Source of the DNA: Azospirillum ramasamyi
GTDB lineage: Bacteria; Pseudomonadota; Alphaproteobacteria; Azospirillales; Azospirillaceae
Length of the DNA stretch: 64,000 nt
NCBI RefSeq assembly: GCF_003233655.1
Contig: NZ_CP029829.1
Coordinates: 630,978 to 694,977 of the forward strand
Direction: 5' to 3'
The position numbers were made by a program, and so were the translations under genes. Position 1 is the first letter of the stretch, and every line of letters starts with the position of its first letter. Positions 53,678-61,773 of this stretch are shown here, piece after piece. Under the pieces are notes generated by a model. The model had not been told where the DNA came from, did no database searches, and saw only the letters and a list, made by a program, of their open reading frames with translations.

Positions 53678-54499
53678 ATGACCTACAAGCACATCCTCGT
53701 CCACCTCGACGGCGGCCCGCATGTCGAGACCCGCCTCGACGCCGCCGTCGCGCTGGCGCAACGCCACGGCGCTTTCCTGCGCGGGCTGTTCGCGCAGGGC
53801 GACCGCAACGCCACCAGCGTGATCGCCCGCCGGTCCAGCGACCATCTGGCCGAGACGGCATCGCGCAGCGAGGCGCTGTTCCGGGAGAAGCTGGCGGCGG
53901 CCGGTCTTCAGGGCCAGTGGCACGGCCTGACCCATGGCGAATACAACCACGTCATCCGCGAGGTCATCATCTGGTCGCGCTTCGCCGACCTGACGGTGCT
54001 GGGCCAGTACGACCGCGAGGCTGGATCGCAGGCGGCGCCCGAGGAGCTGAACGAGCAGGTGGTGCTGAATTCCGGCCGTCCGGTTCTGGTCGTTCCCTAT
54101 GCCGGCCGCTTCCCGGTGATCGGCAAGCGCATCGCCGTCGCCTGGAACGCCGAGCGTGAGGCCGCCCGCGCCCTGTCCGACGCCATGCCGATGCTGGAGA
54201 AGGCCGACGAGGTGACGGTGATCACGGTTCTGACCCACGCATCCAGCTCCGCGCCGGAGGCGCCGCGGGTCGGGCTGCTCGACCATCTCGCCTTCCACGG
54301 CGTGACGGCGGAGCAGACCCATTTCACCGTCACCGACATCGGCGCGATGGACGCGCTGCTGGCCCGTGCCATGGACACCGGCGCCGACCTGCTGGTGATG
54401 GGCGCCCACGGCCATTATGGCTTCCCGTTCCTGCATCGCGGCAGCGGCACCCGCCACGTCCTGCGCACCTGCCCGGTGCCGCTGCTGCTGTCGCATTGA
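53678..54499 (+). CDS. Universal stress protein, tandem UspA domains
   Basis: A 273-residue cytoplasmic protein with two Usp folds. The first (residues 1-140) begins MTYKHILVHLDGGPHVETRL. The second (about 145-273) begins GKRIAVAWNAEREAARALSD and ends in the ATP-binding motif MGAHGHYGFPFLHRGSGTRH, which keeps the G-2x-G-9x-G(S) spacing. The first domain's nucleotide motif is degenerate, so only the second probably binds ATP. GGGAGGG precedes ATG 53678. It follows hypD, and Usp genes are often induced under low oxygen. Confidence 0.9.
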   Translation: MTYKHILVHLDGGPHVETRLDAAVALAQRHGAFLRGLFAQGDRNATSVIARRSSDHLAETASRSEALFREKLAAAGLQGQWHGLTHGEYNHVIREVIIWSRFADLTVLGQYDREAGSQAAPEELNEQVVLNSGRPVLVVPYAGRFPVIGKRIAVAWNAEREAARALSDAMPMLEKADEVTVITVLTHASSSAPEAPRVGLLDHLAFHGVTAEQTHFTVTDIGAMDALLARAMDTGADLLVMGAHGHYGFPFLHRGSGTRHVLRTCPVPLLLSH

Positions 54500-54520
54500 G
54501 CCGGTAGGGGGACGAAATTC

Positions 54521-54594
54521 ACCCCCTTAACTCTCCCGCTCCATCCGACCGGCCGCCGGCCGGCCGAGGGCGGGGGAGGGATGGGGAGGGGGCA
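54521..54594. repeat. GC-rich hairpin region between convergent usp and chemoreceptor genes
   Basis: CTCTCCCGC near 54532 faces GCGGGGGAG near 54571, with a GGCCGCCGGCCGGCC core between. It resembles a degenerate CCCTC-type repeat and probably serves as a two-way terminator for the genes on either side. Confidence 0.5.
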
Positions 54595-54617
54595 AAAGCA
54601 CCCGCTCCCCCGATGCT

Positions 54618-56303
54618 TCACGCCGCCTTCACCCCGCCCAGGAAGCTCTCCACCTCCTGGCGCAGCCGGGCGGATTCGCTGCTCAGATGGTCGGCGACGC
54701 TGCGGACCTCGCCGGCGGCGCGGCCGGTGTTGCCGGCGGCGCGGGTGACGCCGACGATGTTGCTGGTCACCTGCTGGGTGCCCTGGGCCGCTTCCTGGAC
54801 GTTGCGGCTGATCTCCTGGGTCGCGGCGCTCTGTTGCTCCACCGCCGAGGCGATGGTCGCGGAGATCTGGCTGATCTCCGTGATGATGCGGCCGATTCCG
54901 TCGATGGCGGCGACGGCCTCGCGGGTGGCGCCCTGAATGGTGGCGATCTGGCCGGTGATGTCCTCGGTGGCCTTCGCCGTCTGGTTGGCGAGGCTCTTCA
55001 CCTCGCTCGCCACCACGGCGAAGCCCTTGCCCGCTTCACCGGCGCGCGCGGCCTCGATGGTCGCGTTCAGCGCCAGCAGATTGGTCTGCGCCGCGATGTT
55101 GTTGATGAGATCGACCACCTCGCCGATCTTCTGCGCGCCTTCGGCAAGGCTGGAGACGACGGTGTTGGCGTGTCCGGCGCCGCTGACCGCCTGTTCGGCG
55201 ACGCGGGTCGATTGCGAAACCTGACGGCCGATCTCGGCGATGGAGGAGGACAGCTCCTCCGCCGCCGCGGCGACGGTCTGGACATTGGCGGAGGCCTGCT
55301 CTGCCGCCGAGGCCACCGTGGTGCTCTGGCGGTTGGTCTCGTCCGCGGTGGTGGTCAGCGTGCCGGCCGACTGCTGCATCTGGGTGGCGGCGCCCGACAG
55401 GCTCTGGACCACCGCGGTCACATTGTTTTCGAATGCCCGCGTCAGTTCCTCCAGGCGGGCGGCGCGGCGGGCCTTGGCCTCCTCCTCGGCGCGCTGGATG
55501 GTGGCGAGGCGGTCGGCCTCGATGGCGTTGCGCTTGAACACGTCGACGGCGTCGGCCATGGCGCCGACCTCGTCGCGGCGGCCGATGCCGGGAACCTCGA
55601 CCGACCGGTCGCCGTTGGCCAGCCGGCTCATCACGGCGGTCATGGCGACGATCGGGCTGGCGATGGCGCCACGCAGAAGCATCCCGGAAGCGGCGGCGAC
55701 CAGAATGGAGGCGAGCGCGCCGACGATGGCGGTGGTGTAGCCGGTGGAGAAGGCGGACCGCTGCTCGGCGTAGCGCTCCTCCAGCAGCGCGCGTTCGGCA
55801 TCCTCGATCTGCACCACCAGCGCGCGGATGCCGTCCATCGACGACTTGCCCATCGCCTTGGCTTCCATCGCGCGGGCTTCCTCGCGCGTTTCGGCCTTGG
55901 ACATCAGAGCGATCTCCTTCTCGGCCACGGTCAGACGCCAGGTTTCGGCGTGCTTGCGCAGTTCCTCCAACCGGGCCTGCTGCTGCGGATTGTCGGCGGT
56001 CATGGACTTCACCTCCGCCAGGTAACGGTCGAAGGCCTGGGCGCCCTTGCGGTAGGGGTCCAGGAACGCCTCGTCGCCGCTGACCAGATAGCCGCGCAGG
56101 CCGGTTTCCTGATCGATCATCGCCATCAGCGCCGCGTCGGTCGTCTGAAGGACCCGGTAGGTGTGCAGCGTCCAGCCGATGGACGCCTGGATCGAGGAAA
56201 GGGTGGCGTAATTGGCGACGCTGATGATGCCGGTGATGGCGATCAGGGCAGCAAAGGCGGCCAGGAGCTTGCCGCCGATACGAAGGTTGGTGAACCAGGA
56301 CAT
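54618..56303 (-). CDS. Methyl-accepting chemotaxis protein with CHASE3-type sensor
   Basis: A 561-residue transmembrane chemoreceptor. Helix 1 is at about residues 12-33. A helical periplasmic domain of CHASE3 type (about 35-185) contains [20 protein letters not shown]. Helix 2 is at about 190-215, followed by HAMP, a helical linker and the signalling domain with the tip [20 protein letters not shown] and [23 protein letters not shown] 56303 ([18 protein letters not shown]) is preferred to the extension at 56351. It converges with the usp gene. An inverted repeat lies in its upstream region at 56376-56402. Confidence 0.93.
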   Translation of the reverse strand: MSWFTNLRIGGKLLAAFAALIAITGIISVANYATLSSIQASIGWTLHTYRVLQTTDAALMAMIDQETGLRGYLVSGDEAFLDPYRKGAQAFDRYLAEVKSMTADNPQQQARLEELRKHAETWRLTVAEKEIALMSKAETREEARAMEAKAMGKSSMDGIRALVVQIEDAERALLEERYAEQRSAFSTGYTTAIVGALASILVAAASGMLLRGAIASPIVAMTAVMSRLANGDRSVEVPGIGRRDEVGAMADAVDVFKRNAIEADRLATIQRAEEEAKARRAARLEELTRAFENNVTAVVQSLSGAATQMQQSAGTLTTTADETNRQSTTVASAAEQASANVQTVAAAAEELSSSIAEIGRQVSQSTRVAEQAVSGAGHANTVVSSLAEGAQKIGEVVDLINNIAAQTNLLALNATIEAARAGEAGKGFAVVASEVKSLANQTAKATEDITGQIATIQGATREAVAAIDGIGRIITEISQISATIASAVEQQSAATQEISRNVQEAAQGTQQVTSNIVGVTRAAGNTGRAAGEVRSVADHLSSESARLRQEVESFLGGVKAA

Positions 56304-56616
56304 CGTGTTCCGCCTCATGTGACCGGTTGGGCTGCTTGCGTGCGCGGTCAATCGCCCCGCCCGAGGAATTCCATCCGATCGGGTTAATGGGTAGCCCGAT
56401 CGAATGTTCCGTCTGATACGTCGGCGGCTTACGTTCCGATCATCGAAAATTCCGCGTATGCCGAAATCTTCGGACTATACCTTAGAGGCTATACCAGTTT
56501 TCCAAGTGAAGCGGCGGCAACGGCCCGGCGCCGTCCCGATGCGTCAGGAGCCGTTACTTGCGGTACAGTGGTATGGGTAGGTCATAGTGTCGCATCGATT
56601 TGGCGACAGCGATGGA
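56304..56616. other. Intergenic region upstream of the CHASE3 chemoreceptor
   Basis: About 310 bases without a supported gene. CGATCGGG (56376-56383) and CCCGATCG (56395-56402) form an 8-bp inverted repeat with an 11-base spacer about 75-100 bases before the chemoreceptor start, a possible operator. The stretch 56440-56510 is AT-richer and could contain a promoter. The 3' end of the GNAT gene borders it on the other side. Confidence 0.5.
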
Positions 56617-57087
56617 TCAGCGGCGCAGCCGCATGTCGATGTGGAGAATTCCGAAGTCGTCGTAGGGCTCGGTGATGCGGACGAAGCCGAAACCGCCGTA
56701 GAAGCGCTCCAGATGCTCCTGGGCTCCGATGACCACGTCGCGCTTCGGCCAGCGCTCCGCCAGCACCGCCAAGGCTTCGGCGACCAGCGCCCGCCCCAGC
56801 CCGGTGGAGCGCTGTGACGGATCGACCGCCAGCCGTCCGAAGGAGACCGGGGCATCCCGGCCCCCGTCATCAGGCTCTTCAGGATCGAGGCAACGGGCAC
56901 AGCCGACGATGGCGCCGGACGCATCGCTGGCGATCAGGTGCAGGGCGCCGGGATCGCGGCCGTCGATGTCGGGGTAGGGGCAGGCCTGCTCGACCACGAA
57001 CACCCGGCTGCGCAGGGCCAACAGGTCATGGAGTTCGCGAAGGCCGAGCGCGTCGAAGGCGACGCGGCGGATGTGCGGATTGGACAT
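56617..57087 (-). CDS. GNAT-family N-acetyltransferase, ElaA-like
   Basis: 156 residues. The N-terminal strand-helix RSRVFVVEQACPYPDIDGRD (the VEQ-CPY-D pattern of the ElaA group), the acetyl-CoA binding loop VDPSQRSTGLGRALVAEALA and the C-terminal FYGGFGFVRITEPYDDFGI are typical. The substrate is unknown. ATG 57087 lies 15 bases after the stop codon of the upstream unknown gene at 57103, so they are probably co-transcribed. Confidence 0.88.
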   Translation of the reverse strand: MSNPHIRRVAFDALGLRELHDLLALRSRVFVVEQACPYPDIDGRDPGALHLIASDASGAIVGCARCLDPEEPDDGGRDAPVSFGRLAVDPSQRSTGLGRALVAEALAVLAERWPKRDVVIGAQEHLERFYGGFGFVRITEPYDDFGILHIDMRLRR

Positions 57088-57102
57088 CGGGACGGCTGCG
57101 GG

Positions 57103-57513
57103 TCAGGCGATCGCGTTGCGGATCATGTAGTCGGCGATGTCCTTGGGCTTGACCTTGATTTCGGTCAGCGGCTCGTCGGCGGTCATCGCCCTGGCGACCA
57201 GCAGGCTGTTCTGCACATTGGTCAGGGCGATGCGGAAGACGCCGGCGGCACCCTTCAGCCGCGGATAATAGGTGGGGTCGATCACCTTCTCGCGCCGCCC
57301 GAGCCGGGTCAGCGCGGTTTCCTCGTCCAGCCCGTCGATCTCCTGGGAGGCGATCAGCTTCCAGTCGGTCTCGCCGCCCCAGCCGGCGGCGACGGCGGTT
57401 TTGACCGCCGCCTCGTCCTCCGCGACGCCCAGCTTGAAGATGTGCTTTCCCTGTCCGACGTCGGACGCCCATTTGGTCAGGGCGGCGCTGCGCGCGACGA
57501 AGACGACGGCCAT
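57103..57513 (-). CDS. Unknown protein, 136 residues
   Basis: A soluble protein starting MAVVFVARSAALTKWASDVG with an alternating alpha/beta pattern (GKHIFKLGVAEDEAAVKTAV, TDWKLIASQEIDGLDEETAL, YYPRLKGAAGVFRIALTNVQ, EIKVKPKDIADYMIRNAIA). I do not recognise a family. GAGG upstream supports ATG 57513; the frame is open well upstream but overlaps the next gene. It lies between a secreted FliL-like protein and the GNAT gene on the same strand, as a likely three-gene operon. Confidence 0.72.
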   Translation of the reverse strand: MAVVFVARSAALTKWASDVGQGKHIFKLGVAEDEAAVKTAVAAGWGGETDWKLIASQEIDGLDEETALTRLGRREKVIDPTYYPRLKGAAGVFRIALTNVQNSLLVARAMTADEPLTEIKVKPKDIADYMIRNAIA

Positions 57514-57557
57514 GACGACTCGATCCTCTTTCTTGAAGGAAAAACGTTGCAAGCAGG

Positions 57558-58025
57558 TTACTGCAGCGAAGACTGGCGTGCGATCGGCGTGATCAGGATG
57601 CGGGTGACCACGTCCTTGCCGAACATGGCGACCATCGATTCGTCGATGCGGCGGCGCAGGGCCGGGACGTTGGCGATGTTGCCGCGGACGATCCAGCCCT
57701 CGTCGATGCCCTTGTAGATGGCGGTCAGCACGGCGTCGTGCAGGCGGGGGATGCTCAACTGCACCTCGCCCAGCCGCAGAGCGTCGCCGATCTCCAGGTT
57801 CACCTCCACCTGGGTGTATTTCTCGATCCGGCCCCCGTTCACCACCGGAACCAGCAGCGGCTTGATCCGTACCGACGGAGGCAGGGCGCCCGGCGCTCCT
57901 TCGGCCGCGGATGCCGGCAAAATGGCCGTCAGGATGCCAGCCAGCGTCAAAAACAGGTACAGGGCGAAGCGCGCCGCTGAAAGATGGGGGTGGGGGGAGG
58001 GGCAGGCAGGCAGAAGGCCACGCAT
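57558..58025 (-). CDS. Secreted protein with FliL-like domain
   Basis: 155 residues. A signal peptide (ALYLFLTLAGILTAILPASA) is followed by a domain of about 100 residues. It contains YTQVEVNLEIGDALRLGEVQ, SIPRLHDAVLTAIYKGIDEG, LRRRIDESMVAMFGKDVVTR and ILITPIARQ, the strand-helix-strand order of FliL C-terminal domains, including the final Q. It is not in a flagellar operon, so a flagellar role is only a suggestion. ATG 58025 gives a long polar stretch before the signal peptide, so an internal start cannot be excluded. Confidence 0.65.
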   Translation of the reverse strand: MRGLLPACPSPHPHLSAARFALYLFLTLAGILTAILPASAAEGAPGALPPSVRIKPLLVPVVNGGRIEKYTQVEVNLEIGDALRLGEVQLSIPRLHDAVLTAIYKGIDEGWIVRGNIANVPALRRRIDESMVAMFGKDVVTRILITPIARQSSLQ

Positions 58026-58141
58026 GGCAAGACACCGCGAAGAACCGGACAGCCCTGGATGCTACCGGTCCCGCACGGGCGTTGCAACCGCGGCCCGGGC
58101 CGGCGGGCGGCCCGGGTGCGATTGGTCACGGCCTGCCGGCG

Positions 58142-58183
58142 TTCGTCAGGCTGCTTTCGTCAGGCTGCTTTCGTCAGGCGGCC
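58142..58183. repeat. 14-bp tandem repeat at the 3' end of the DUF892 gene
   Basis: TTCGTCAGGCTGCT occurs at 58142-58155 and 58156-58169, with a diverged third copy at 58170-58183. The minus-strand stop codon (58174-58176) lies in the third copy, so the other copies repeat the gene end. Confidence 0.85.
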
Positions 58184-58686
58184 TTCTTGCCGCTGGCGGC
58201 GATGGCCTTCTTGTTCACGTCGCCGATGGCAAGCTTGTTCAGCAGGGAGTCGGTGTCCTTCTCTTCCTGAAGTGTCTCGTCCAGCAGTTGCGCGACCTTG
58301 TCCAGGCCGCAGGCGGTGGCATAGGCGTGCAGCGTGCCGTAGCTGGCGATCTCGTAATGCTCCACCTTCTGGGCGGCGGCGATCAGGGCGGCGTCCTGCA
58401 CCTCCGGGGCGAGGCCCATTTCGAGGATTTCCTGGGCTTCGCTGATCAGCCCCTCCATCGCGTCGCAATGCTTGCCGCGGGGGCGGGTGTCCAGTTCCTC
58501 GAAGACCTGCTGCAGCCGCTCGACCTGGCCGTGGGTCTGTTCGAGATGGGCTTCGAAGGCCTTGCGGAGCTGTTCGGAATGGGCGGCCTTGATCATCTTG
58601 GGGAGGGCCTTCGTGATCTGCTTCTCGGCGTGGTAAATGTCGCGGAGATCCTCGATCAGCAGATCCTGCATCGTCTTGGCAGCCAT
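58174..58686 (-). CDS. DUF892 ferritin-like protein (YciE/YciF type)
   Basis: A 170-residue four-helix protein of the DUF892 family. It shows TMQDLLIEDLRDIYHAEKQI, HLEQTHGQVERLQQVFEELD, CDAMEGLISEAQEILE, DAALIAAAQKVEHYEIASYG and LDETLQEEKDTDSLLNKLA. Glutamate and histidine pairs (EKQ, EQTH, EHYE, EEKD) form a ferritin-like di-metal site. Such proteins are linked to general and osmotic stress. The C-terminal tail is lysine/alanine-rich and ends within a tandem repeat. It is transcribed away from the small gene at 58876. Confidence 0.92.
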   Translation of the reverse strand: MAAKTMQDLLIEDLRDIYHAEKQITKALPKMIKAAHSEQLRKAFEAHLEQTHGQVERLQQVFEELDTRPRGKHCDAMEGLISEAQEILEMGLAPEVQDAALIAAAQKVEHYEIASYGTLHAYATACGLDKVAQLLDETLQEEKDTDSLLNKLAIGDVNKKAIAASGKKAA

Positions 58687-58875
58687 GGTGACGGTCCTTC
58701 CTCGCTATGAATGTCCGTCCGGCGGGTCTTTGCGGAGCGGGGAACTCCTGCGCGCCGGATCGGCAGCGTGGAGAACAGCGGCGACAGCCGGGTGTTGCAG
58801 TTTCCAACGGAGACTGCCCATCGGGCGAAGGGACCGACGGAAGGGCAGGCGAATGGGCGCCGAAGGAGAATTGAT

Positions 58876-59136
58876 ATGACGGCGGGAAATGGGGACGGCG
58901 AGGTCCTGTTCGAGTTCCAGCGGGTCGGCAGCTATCTGCGGGTCACCGCCATCGATGCCCAGACCGGCGTGGAGGTGACGGTGGCCGGTCCGGCGACCGG
59001 CAGCCAGGAACTGCTGAAGCGGACGGCGATCAACAAACTGCGCTTTGTCCAGAACAAGGAGGCCCAGAGCAAGGAGAGCAAGCCGGCGCCGGGCCAGAAG
59101 CCGGGCACCAAGACGCGGCCGGGCGGGCTCTACTGA
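58876..59136 (+). CDS. Small conserved protein, DUF6898-like
   Basis: 86 residues: a compact beta-rich core (EVLFEFQRVGSYLRVTAIDA, GVEVTVAGPATGSQELLKRT, AINKLRFVQNK) and a disordered lysine/proline-rich tail ending in GLY. I recall short proteins like this in Rhodospirillales annotated DUF6898; the name is uncertain. ATG 58876 follows GAAGGAGAATTG, an excellent ribosome-binding site; the open frame upstream to 58711 is not protein-like. No function can be inferred. Confidence 0.75.
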   Translation: MTAGNGDGEVLFEFQRVGSYLRVTAIDAQTGVEVTVAGPATGSQELLKRTAINKLRFVQNKEAQSKESKPAPGQKPGTKTRPGGLY

Positions 59137-59542
59137 CCGTCAAGGGGGGCCGGAGAGCCGGATCCGGGATCGGGAAAAGAAAACGCGCCGCCGGTCGGAA
59201 CCGGGCGGCGCGGATCGAAGTCTGGCTTTGCTGATGGTGAGCGCCGGCATACCCCCGCCGACGGTCCAAGCTGTTACGCCGGACTGCCGGTCGTAGAGCG
59301 AACCGCTCGACCCCGACAGTAGACCTATGCCTGCCCGTTGGCACTGGCGCAGGGGGTGTAACGCTTGTAGAACCGCGCATCGCTGAACGAATGGCGCATA
59401 AGAAGAACGTTCTTCCGCGCCGTCCGTTCGGGCCGTTCCTTCGGCTCGTGATCGGCGGATTTGGGCGGATCGCTTCCGGACCGGCCTTGCGGGGCCGGCT
59501 GGCCTCCGGAGCAAAGGACCGAAACACCAGAGGATCGAGGCA
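59137..59542. other. Intergenic region with possible minus-strand small RNA
   Basis: About 400 bases with no convincing protein gene. It ends (on the minus strand) at a strong terminator at 59175-59212 that no annotated minus-strand gene uses. A 24-codon open frame (59325-59399, minus; starts MRHSFSDARFYKRY) lies in it but lacks clear support. The plus-strand promoter of the next gene should be near 59480-59540. Confidence 0.45.
59175..59212 (-). terminator. Strong minus-strand Rho-independent terminator without a gene
   Basis: CGCGCCGC (59184-59191) plus CGGT (59192-59195) pair with ACCG (59200-59203) and GCGGCGCG (59205-59212) around a tetraloop, with one bulged base. On the minus strand the stem is followed by TTTTCTTTT (59175-59183). 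On the plus strand no T-run follows, so it works leftwards. Confidence 0.8.
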
Positions 59543-60007
59543 ATGGTTCGTGTGACGGCTTTCCTGCGCGTGTCACTCTTGTCGACGGCGCTGGCGGCAA
59601 CCCTGCTGGCTTCCCAGGCGGCGACCGCCGCCGGGCCGGCGCAGCCGGGCGGAGGGCCGAATGCCGGCGCCCAGATCGCACAGGGACATGGTGGTCAAGG
59701 TCATGGCGGGCAGGCGGGAACGCGGTCCGGCGACAAGCAGGCCGGCCCGGCCACGGCTCCCCAGCCGACGACGCCCGCCGCCGGCTGCCTGAAGCCGGGA
59801 GTTCCGCTGTGCATGGACGATCGCGACACCTTCGTCAGCGCCGACAGGATGTCGTCCTGTCAGGGCGAAGTGAAGGAGTATGTCGACAAGACGATGGCCT
59901 ACCTGAACTGCCTGAATGACGAGAATATCGCCACGGGGCGCGAGTTGAGCCGTAATGTCGACCGCTTCAACTGCCGCCTGTCGGGCCGGAAGGGCTGCGC
60001 CGACTGA
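59543..60007 (+). CDS. Secreted cysteine-containing protein of unknown function
   Basis: 154 residues. A signal peptide (VSLLSTALAATLLASQAATAA) is followed by a low-complexity glycine/histidine/alanine stretch (IAQGHGGQGHGGQAG) and a C-terminal domain. Six cysteines (AGCLKPGVPLCMDD, SSCQGE, LNCLND, FNCRLSGRKGCAD) suggest three disulfides in the periplasm or outside the cell. No family is recognised. It is a single gene, divergent from the putative small RNA and convergent with mucR. Confidence 0.75.
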   Translation: MVRVTAFLRVSLLSTALAATLLASQAATAAGPAQPGGGPNAGAQIAQGHGGQGHGGQAGTRSGDKQAGPATAPQPTTPAAGCLKPGVPLCMDDRDTFVSADRMSSCQGEVKEYVDKTMAYLNCLNDENIATGRELSRNVDRFNCRLSGRKGCAD

Positions 60008-60188
60008 GGCGTACCGTCCACCGCCCGGGCCGGCCCGAACACCGGGCCGGCTTTTGACGCCGGCCTTCGGCGACCGTGAGGGCCGGACGCGTCTTCAATC
60101 AATCCGATATGGCCTGTACCGGCCGAACACGCACACGGACCTGATCCCGGCGGGGACCGGTCCGCGTTGCATACGGACTCACTCTCGT

Positions 60189-60632
60189 TCAACCGGCCTT
60201 GCGGCGGGTCTGGCGGCCGGAACTGCGGCCCAGGCCGATGCGCTTGGCAAATTCCGAACGCTGCGCCGCATAGTTCGGCGCGACCATCGGATAGTCCGCC
60301 GGAAGTCCCCAGCGGGCGCGGTATTCGTCCGGCGACATGTTGTAGGTCGAACGAAGATGCCGCTTCAGCATCTTCAACTTCTTCCCGTCTTCCAGGCAGA
60401 CGATGTATTCGGGCGTCACCGACTTGCGGATCGGAACGGCCGGCTTCAGCGGTTCCGCCGCGACCTCGCGGGGCTGACCATTCAGTCCGGTCAGCGACGA
60501 GTAGACCGTATTGATCACGTCGGGGATTTGCTGAGCAGGCAACACGTTCTTGCTGACATACGCCGATACGATGTCGGCGGTCATCCGCAGCAGCGCATTG
60601 TCCGGTACATCGGCGCGAAGCTGGTCGCTCAT
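60189..60632 (-). CDS. MucR/Ros-family zinc-finger transcriptional regulator
   Basis: A 147-residue alphaproteobacterial H-NS-like regulator. The N-terminal half mediates oligomerisation (LLRMTADIVSAYVSKNVLP), and the C-terminal half carries the MucR zinc finger and flanking motif YIVCLEDGKKLKMLKRHLRS, YNMSPDEYRARWGLPADYPM and APNYAAQRSEFAKRIGLGR. Such regulators repress many genes by binding AT-rich DNA and control exopolysaccharide, motility and symbiosis functions. ATG 60632 is chosen over 60680. Its upstream region (60633-60760) is unusually AT-rich, consistent with autoregulation. Confidence 0.93.
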   Translation of the reverse strand: MSDQLRADVPDNALLRMTADIVSAYVSKNVLPAQQIPDVINTVYSSLTGLNGQPREVAAEPLKPAVPIRKSVTPEYIVCLEDGKKLKMLKRHLRSTYNMSPDEYRARWGLPADYPMVAPNYAAQRSEFAKRIGLGRSSGRQTRRKAG

Positions 60633-61187
60633 TGCACTGTGTCCTGGCATTTTCATTTGTCCGTACGAACCAAGTTGCATACCGTGATTTGAGTGTCAAT
60701 ATAATTCCGGCAAGCGTCAAATCAGTTGCTCTTGCGATTCAGAACAAAGGAGCAAGGCGTAAATCAGCTTTCGCTGAAAACCGTCGTCGCGTCGTGGCTG
60801 TGTCGCGGCTTTAAGGCGCGTCTAGTAAGGACCGGCTTGCGATTTTCCGAAGACAGGGATGCGGCAATTGACTGATTTCGCAATCCTATAACGAATCGGC
60901 TATTTCCCTTGCTTCCACGATTCGGCGACGAAGGGGTGAAAACAGGGCAACAACTTTTGCGGGAGTCGATTGCCGCGCCGCACGGGGCCGATCGAGGCCG
61001 GCGGGGCGGGGCGGGGCGGGGCGGCACGCCTGGGCAAGCGGGACGCCCCCGGCCCGATCCTAGCCATGCATCCATGTCATGGTGTGGCTGTGGCGGTTTG
61101 CACCGACATCTGGTAGGGTACGGGCGTCTTTTCGCCGCTTCGCCCATCACCGCATCCGCTACCGCACGCACCGGAGTTTCCGTCGTC
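60633..61187. other. Long intergenic region mucR-rpiB
   Basis: 555 bases between divergent genes, without a supported gene. The mucR-proximal part (60650-60760) is AT-rich for this genome and likely holds the mucR promoter and MucR sites. The rpiB-proximal part includes a GCGGG tandem repeat (61001-61025). No hairpin followed by a T-run is seen. A small RNA or long leader is possible but unsupported. Confidence 0.5.
61001..61025. repeat. GCGGG pentanucleotide tandem repeat
   Basis: Four perfect GCGGG units and one variant GCGGC lie in a row at 61001-61025, about 165 bases before rpiB. Confidence 0.9.
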
Positions 61188-61625
61188 ATGACCGTCAGCA
61201 CTGTGGCACTCGCCTCCGATCACGCCGGCTACGAGCTGAAGGCTCAGATCGCCCGGCAACTGGAGGCCGCCGGCTACACCGTCCTCGATCTCGGCACCGA
61301 CGGTCCGGCTTCGGTCGATTACCCGGATTTCGCCGCGGCGCTGGCCGCCGCCGTCACCGACGGCCGGGCGCAGCGGGGCGTGCTGATCTGCGGCAGCGGC
61401 ATCGGCATCAGCATCGCCGCCAACCGCCATCCCGGCATCCGCGCCGCCCTGGTCCATGACGTCACCACCGCGCGCCTGTCGCGCGAGCACAACGACGCCA
61501 ACGTGATCGCACTGGGCGCGCGCATCATCGGGCCGGAAATCGCCAAGGATTGCGTGGACGCCTTTCTCAAGGCCGAATTCGAAGGCGGCGAGCGCCACAG
61601 CCGCCGCATCGCCAAGATGGGCTGA
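61188..61625 (+). CDS. rpiB: Ribose-5-phosphate isomerase B
   Basis: A 145-residue isomerase of ribulose/ribose 5-phosphate in the pentose-phosphate pathway, LacA/RpiB family. [36 protein letters not shown] and the active-site loop [15 protein letters not shown] with [17 protein letters not shown] are typical. The cysteine in CGSG is the expected catalytic base. ATG 61188 is preferred; the open frame back to 60909 runs through the tandem repeat. It lies upstream of glyA with a 148-base gap, a frequent pairing. Confidence 0.95.
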   Translation: MTVSTVALASDHAGYELKAQIARQLEAAGYTVLDLGTDGPASVDYPDFAAALAAAVTDGRAQRGVLICGSGIGISIAANRHPGIRAALVHDVTTARLSREHNDANVIALGARIIGPEIAKDCVDAFLKAEFEGGERHSRRIAKMG

Positions 61626-61773
61626 GCGCCGCCGGCGCCGCCCTTTCCTGGCCCAGCATTCGGCCGCAGAGGCCCGCAACCGGGGCGCGACAGAACCCGG
61701 ACCGACCAGTATGGAAGCCGCCCGTCCGGGCCGCCCGGACCGCTTCATGTCCTTCGATGAGGAATCTTCCGCC

